10,605 nt of DNA from CAYLLN01 sp036496265 (GTDB lineage: Bacteria > Planctomycetota > Planctomycetia > Pirellulales > Pirellulaceae): contig DASXLL010000140.1 in the NCBI GenBank assembly GCA_036496265.1, forward strand, positions 1-10,605, in the 5' to 3' direction. Positions within the stretch are counted from its first letter, which is position 1; each line of letters begins with the position of its first letter. Made by a program: the position numbers and the translations under genes. Positions 6,899 through 10,605 of the stretch are shown here, in pieces. The notes below the pieces were generated by a model. The model searched no databases. It saw only the letters and a program-made list of their open reading frames with translations, and was not told the DNA's origin.

Positions 6899-7969
6899 TC
6901 ATTTCACGGCCTCCAGCAATCCACAATGTACGCCGGTCGGTACTACCGCTCGGGGTGAAAGGCTCGCCTCAGCCAGCATGGCGCGGTATTCCGCGGCGCT
7001 ATAGGCGCGTCCCTCGGTGAGGATGAAAAGTGCCGCCGAATAAAGTGCAATCGCCAACGGGCCGTCGAGAGCATCATTGAGAAAGACATCGTGGATTAGC
7101 AGCCGCCCTTGGTCGCGCAATGCGGAAGCACTGTGGCCGATTAGTTTCTTGCACTCGGGCACGTCCCAATCGTGCAGCACATTCGATAACAGAACTAGAT
7201 CCATACCCGTCGGGAGCGGATCGACGAACATATCGCCTGGCACAAGGTCGACGCGGTCTTGAACGCCATATTCGGCCACCAATTCGGCCGCCACTTTTAA
7301 TACGTCCGGCCGGTCATAAACGATGGCGCGCAGGTGGGGATTCTTCTGCACCAGAGCAATCGAATAAATTCCAGTGCCTCCGGCAAGATCAAGCAATGTG
7401 CGACATCCGGAAGCATCGACGGCCTCCGCCAAGGCGGGTGCGACGTTCTTGGCGCGGCCGGCCAGGGCTAACGTCAAACGACGCGCTGAATCTTCGGCTT
7501 CCATGGCCGAAGGCGTTCCTTCTCGGTAAATAAATGCCGTCCCAGTGGCAGCGTTTGTGTTGGTTCCGATTGCCGGCTCAGCTCCGTACGGCTTGTTAAG
7601 CCGCAGCCGCTCGACCATCGCAGCGACGCCCGGCGAATTGGCCGCCAATCCGATGTAGTCGCCGACGAAGAAAGACCCGCCGGGCACTAAATGCTCCCGT
7701 GCGACGGCCGTCAGCGTGAGGCGACCTGCACTATCGATTTCTAGCAACCGCATCGCGCGCAGCGCGGTGAATAAGACGACCGATGGCCGCTCTGCCAGCT
7801 TCAAATCGGCCGATAGCCGCTCGGCCGACTTAGGCTCATTCGCAAGGCGGCCAAAGACATTGAAATGCGCCACCGCGGCGGTGAGCAGTTCCGTGCCATA
7901 CGATCCCCGAAAGTGCTCAAAAATGGACGTGGGATCAATGGCCGGCCGATCGAGTGCGAGACTGGTCAT
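6899..7969 (-). CDS. SAM-dependent O-methyltransferase, COMT/hydroxyneurosporene methyltransferase type
   Basis: This 356-residue cytosolic enzyme is predicted to transfer a methyl group from S-adenosylmethionine to a small-molecule hydroxyl. The N-terminal part (about 13-95) resembles the winged-helix dimerisation domain of plant-type O-methyltransferases (AERLSADLKL, VLFTALRAMRLLEID). The catalytic domain has SAM motif I LLDLAGGTGIYS (192-203), an acidic residue after the second strand (VYDRPDV, about 217-223), LVPGDMF (242-248) and VLSNVLHDWD-like residues at 258-269. H266 is at the position of the family's catalytic histidine. The substrate is unknown: neighbours are not a biosynthetic cluster, and family members act on neurosporene, acetylserotonin, polyketides and phenolics. 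ATG 7969 is the first start. The MFS gene upstream on the same strand is about 120 nt away, so an operon is possible but not shown. Confidence 0.88.
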   Translation of the reverse strand: MTSLALDRPAIDPTSIFEHFRGSYGTELLTAAVAHFNVFGRLANEPKSAERLSADLKLAERPSVVLFTALRAMRLLEIDSAGRLTLTAVAREHLVPGGSFFVGDYIGLAANSPGVAAMVERLRLNKPYGAEPAIGTNTNAATGTAFIYREGTPSAMEAEDSARRLTLALAGRAKNVAPALAEAVDASGCRTLLDLAGGTGIYSIALVQKNPHLRAIVYDRPDVLKVAAELVAEYGVQDRVDLVPGDMFVDPLPTGMDLVLLSNVLHDWDVPECKKLIGHSASALRDQGRLLIHDVFLNDALDGPLAIALYSAALFILTEGRAYSAAEYRAMLAEASLSPRAVVPTGVHCGLLEAVK

Positions 7970-8090
7970 GAGTGTTTAGCTTTCAATCACCGAATAATGC
8001 TTTTCCAACGCCGGCCGATTCAGTTCAAGCACGTATTGTCTCAAAAGTCGCTCGCTATTTGGTGGAATCGCCGGGAATTCTTCGCGGCAC

Positions 8091-9557
8091 CTAATCTGCT
8101 TCCCGCCAGATTTTTCGGGAGGCGTCGAAGAAGTACCAACACACAGAATTCATCGCCATGGCTATAGCGGAGATGTAAAAAACGGTCTGCCAATTTCCCT
8201 TTTCGGCGAGGACACCGATCAGCCACGCAAAGATGCCGGCGGCCAGGTTGCCGCACATGTTGCCGATGCCCAGCACAGAGGCGACATGCCGCCCAGCGAT
8301 GTCTTGATAAATGGCCCAGGAAGCGCCGAGGCCAAATTCGATCGTGAAGGAAATGAGCACCATGCTGCCGACGAACAGCCAGACATCGTGCAGTTGCGAC
8401 GCGACCAGATAAAGGCCGCAGACGATGCCACCGGCACAGAGGCCTGGGATGCGGCGGCCCCACGCCAAACCAAAGCGGCGGACGAGGAGGTCAGTGGATG
8501 CTCCGCCAATCAAGCCACCGAAAATTCCGGTGAGGCCAGTCAGCGCCGTCATGACGCCCGCCACGGCCATCTTCTCACCGCCCGGCGACACAAGGGACTC
8601 AGGCCGGTACTGCGGCCAGTACTTCGCATAGAACTGGGACATGATTTCCGAAAGTTCGTTGCCGTGCGATTCGACCAGATATTGCGGTAGCCAGGTGGCG
8701 AGGAAAATCCAGCCGAGATTCACCGCGCAGTTGCATCCACAAACGAGCCAGACTTCCGGACTCTCGGCCAGTGCTCGAAGGCGGGGCCGCTGTTGCGAGG
8801 GTGGCGGCCCGGCTGGCTGGCCTTGTCCGATGAGATTGGCCTCGGCAGCGTTGCACCAGGGATGCCATTGCGGTCGATCGCGGTATAGATACCAAAACGC
8901 GGCCGCCCACAGAAAGCCGAGGGAGCCATAGAACACAAAGACCGCCCGCCAACGGCCGGTTTCCCAGCCCAGCCATTGTCCGGCCAGGAGCATGAGCAGT
9001 GGAGTGCAGAAAAACGCGATCAAGCCGCCGGCGCGGCCGCCCATCGCCACGCAGGTGTTCGCTCGGCCGCGAGCGGTCCGCGGAATCCATCGTTTGAGCA
9101 GACTTGCCGCCGCGGGATACGCCCCAGCTTGCGTCGCGCCGAGGGCCAAGCGCAATAGCAAAATTGCCGTCAGGCCGCCGGCGAACCCCAAGCAAACCGT
9201 CGCGGCCGACCAGCCGACGACATAGAGCGCCAATGTGCCGCGAGCGCCGAAGCGGTCGCTGAGCCAGCCGGCGGGGACTTGCAGCAGGGCATAGGCGAAG
9301 AAAAAAGCAAAGTGCGTGCGGCCGAATTCTTCTTTAGTGAGGTGGAGCTCGCGGAGGATGGAGTCGGTGGCGGGGCTGAGGGCAAAACGGTCGAGGTAGA
9401 GGAGGACGGACATCGCCATGCCGAGGACGATGACGAGGTAGCGGATGCTGGTGGGCGGTACATGGCTGGACGGCTCCCTGGTGTCAACGCCTTCATTCGG
9501 CGATTCGTATGGGTTCTGTTCCACGAGATTGTTCGCCTTGCGGGACGGCGTAGTCAT
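8091..9557 (-). CDS. MFS transporter, anion:cation symporter (ACS)-like, with an N-terminal NPYESP motif
   Basis: This 488-residue membrane protein has about twelve hydrophobic segments. Segments 1-2 contain LLYLDRFALSPATDSI and FFFAYALLQVPAGWLSDRFGARG, the pattern of the ACS family (hexuronate, glucarate, phthalate and similar carboxylate carriers). The substrate cannot be told from sequence. A hydrophilic N-terminus of about 38 residues contains NPYESP at 15-20, a motif I recall recurring at the N-termini of planctomycete membrane proteins. A longer polar insertion (about 306-332, rich in aromatic and charged residues) lies between segments 7 and 8. The ATG at 9557 starts the frame, with AGGG 3 nt upstream. 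It diverges from the thioredoxin-fold gene across 98 nt and precedes the methyltransferase on the same strand. It is not a NarK relative: the nitrate signatures are absent. Confidence 0.88.
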   Translation of the reverse strand: MTTPSRKANNLVEQNPYESPNEGVDTREPSSHVPPTSIRYLVIVLGMAMSVLLYLDRFALSPATDSILRELHLTKEEFGRTHFAFFFAYALLQVPAGWLSDRFGARGTLALYVVGWSAATVCLGFAGGLTAILLLRLALGATQAGAYPAAASLLKRWIPRTARGRANTCVAMGGRAGGLIAFFCTPLLMLLAGQWLGWETGRWRAVFVFYGSLGFLWAAAFWYLYRDRPQWHPWCNAAEANLIGQGQPAGPPPSQQRPRLRALAESPEVWLVCGCNCAVNLGWIFLATWLPQYLVESHGNELSEIMSQFYAKYWPQYRPESLVSPGGEKMAVAGVMTALTGLTGIFGGLIGGASTDLLVRRFGLAWGRRIPGLCAGGIVCGLYLVASQLHDVWLFVGSMVLISFTIEFGLGASWAIYQDIAGRHVASVLGIGNMCGNLAAGIFAWLIGVLAEKGNWQTVFYISAIAMAMNSVCWYFFDASRKIWREAD

Positions 9558-9655
9558 GGCCCTATCTTGCCAGCGATTGCTGGAAAATGCACGGGAGAGC
9601 CAGGGGGCGAATTGGTATAGGTCTCGTAATTGGCAGGCCGGTATGATCCGCGGCC
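9558..9655. promoter_or_regulatory. Divergent promoter region between the MFS and DsbA-like genes
   Basis: This 98-nt gap must hold the start signals for both divergent genes. On the plus strand TATGAT at 9642-9647 is a good -10-like hexamer, but I see no matching -35 at 16-18 nt. Its predicted transcript start would fall only about two bases before the ATG at 9656, which would mean a nearly leaderless message. No clear leftward promoter is visible. Confidence 0.3.
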
Positions 9656-10450
9656 ATGAAAAGACGCGAATTAACTGTTCTCAATTTATTGCTGGTTGCC
9701 GGGATGATCGCCTTGTCGATCGGCTGGTGGGTTGAGCATTGGCGATTTACGGCTGCGAACGCGGCACTCGACAAACTCCGGACGGACAAGCGGCGGGCGG
9801 AAAAGGATGGTGGAGAGTCGGGAGCGGATCAACAGCCGGAGCGGCGGCATATTCCGCTGGCCGGTGTTGCGAAGGGGTCCGCCAATTCGCCGATTACGAT
9901 CGTGGAGTTCGCGGATTTTCAATGTCCGTTTTGTGGGCGGGCGACGGCGACGATCGATCAAGTGTTCAAGGAGTATTTGGGGCAGGTGCGGTTCTATGTT
10001 CGGCATTCGCCGCTCCCGTTTCATCCGGATGCGTCGCCGGCGGCGGAGGCAGCGCTGGCGGCCGAGGAGCAGGGAAAGTTTTGGCATATGCACGACAAGC
10101 TGATGGCGAATCAGCGGAGTCTGGCGCGGGAGGACTTAGAAGCGTACGCGCGGGAGATTGGTCTCGATATGGCCAAGTTTACGCAGGCGCTGGATGCGCA
10201 GGCATACAGGACGCGGATTGAGAAGGATGTGGCGTTGGCGGAGCAAGTGGGTGCGCGAGGGACGCCGACGTTTTATATCAATGGGCGAATGCTATCGGGG
10301 GCACAGCCGATTGAGGCGTTCAAGGCGGTGATTGATGAGGAGTTGGCGCGGGCTCAGAAGCTCGTGGCGAGTGGAACACCAGTTGAGAAGGTTTATGACG
10401 TTTTGACGGCGAGCGCGGCGCGCGATGGGAATGGACGAGTCAGGCGGTGA
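9656..10450 (+). CDS. Membrane-anchored DsbA/BdbD-like thiol-disulfide oxidoreductase
   Basis: This 264-residue protein has one hydrophobic segment at about 8-25 preceded by MKRRE, so it is predicted to be anchored with its catalytic part outside the cytoplasm. A charged linker (about 35-65) leads to a thioredoxin-fold domain with an inserted helical region, as in the DsbA/Com1/BdbD group. The active site is C90-P-F-C93 in FADFQCPFCGRA; the cis-proline loop is GTPTFYINGR with P204. VRHSPLPFHPDASPAAEAALAAEEQGKFW-type residues (115-143) are typical of the family. Its likely role is forming or isomerising disulfides in exported proteins. No DsbB- or VKOR-like partner lies in the window. The tail beyond about residue 235 is polar and probably flexible. 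It is transcribed divergently from the MFS gene. The codons are strongly GC-ended but no frameshift or truncation is seen. Confidence 0.92.
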   Translation: MKRRELTVLNLLLVAGMIALSIGWWVEHWRFTAANAALDKLRTDKRRAEKDGGESGADQQPERRHIPLAGVAKGSANSPITIVEFADFQCPFCGRATATIDQVFKEYLGQVRFYVRHSPLPFHPDASPAAEAALAAEEQGKFWHMHDKLMANQRSLAREDLEAYAREIGLDMAKFTQALDAQAYRTRIEKDVALAEQVGARGTPTFYINGRMLSGAQPIEAFKAVIDEELARAQKLVASGTPVEKVYDVLTASAARDGNGRVRR

Positions 10451-10484
10451 AGGCAGGAGACCAGCGCCCAGGAGGATTGCATTC

Positions 10485-10605
10485 TCAGGTTAGGCCGAGG
10501 ATTTCGAGTCCTTGGCACGGGTCCCAGTTAATGTAATCGGCGTGAGCGCGGAGGGGTTCGGCTGGGCTGCGAAAGATGCGCAAGACCATGGTGGCGGCGG
10601 TGGTT
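10485..10605 (-). CDS. C-terminal end of an unidentified protein (partial, enters from the right edge)
   Basis: On the minus strand a frame is open from the right edge to a TGA at 10487-10485, about 39 codons. It ends with SPAEPLRAHADYINWDPCQG and then LEILGLT. Tryptophan, tyrosine, asparagine and cysteine in a compact motif look protein-like rather than the arginine-rich composition of shadow frames here. I do not recognise the family. It would be convergent with the DsbA-like gene, 34 nt away. The shortness keeps confidence moderate. Confidence 0.45.
   Translation of the reverse strand, partial: TTAATMVLRIFRSPAEPLRAHADYINWDPCQGLEILGLT

Overview
The window most likely comes from a planctomycete, probably of the Pirellulales type. 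This is inferred from GC-rich DNA, an intergenic inverted/direct repeat that would translate as NPKRKRG, and an N-terminal NPYESP motif on a membrane transporter. I recall both motifs as common in that phylum; I could not search for them here.

Layout. (1) Positions 1-4171, minus strand: a tightly coupled three-gene nitrate operon in the order NarK-type nitrate/nitrite transporter, DmsB-DmsC fusion (four [4Fe-4S] clusters plus a multi-pass quinol-type membrane anchor), and a NasA/NapA-type molybdopterin oxidoreductase that runs off the left edge. The junctions overlap by 1 nt (TGATG) and 4 nt (ATGA). (2) Positions 4172-4544: a divergent regulatory gap. (3) Positions 4545-6350, plus strand: an ABC-F ATPase of the Uup type. 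(4) Positions 6374-6482: a repeat cluster with one inverted arm and three direct copies. (5) Positions 6508-6849, plus strand: a small SUI1/eIF1-like (YciH) protein with a four-cysteine N-terminal knuckle. (6) Positions 6899-7969, minus strand: an O-methyltransferase of the COMT/hydroxyneurosporene methyltransferase type. (7) Positions 8091-9557, minus strand: an MFS transporter of the anion:cation symporter type. (8) Positions 9656-10450, plus strand: a membrane-anchored DsbA/BdbD-like thiol-disulfide oxidoreductase, divergent from the MFS gene. (9) Positions 10485-10605, minus strand: the C-terminal end of an unidentified ORF entering from the right edge.

How the genes work together. The first three genes form one functional unit: NarK brings nitrate in (and/or nitrite out), the molybdoenzyme reduces it, and the DmsBC fusion passes electrons from membrane quinol. 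None of the visible N-termini carries a twin-arginine signal, so the reductase is predicted to face the cytoplasm. Uup and the SUI1-like protein are both translation-associated and lie on the same strand, but the repeat cluster separates them. The remaining genes look like independent single-gene units.

The most notable item is the Tat-less NasA-type catalytic subunit paired with a DmsB-DmsC single-chain redox/anchor partner and a nitrate porter. The other genes are recognisable families.
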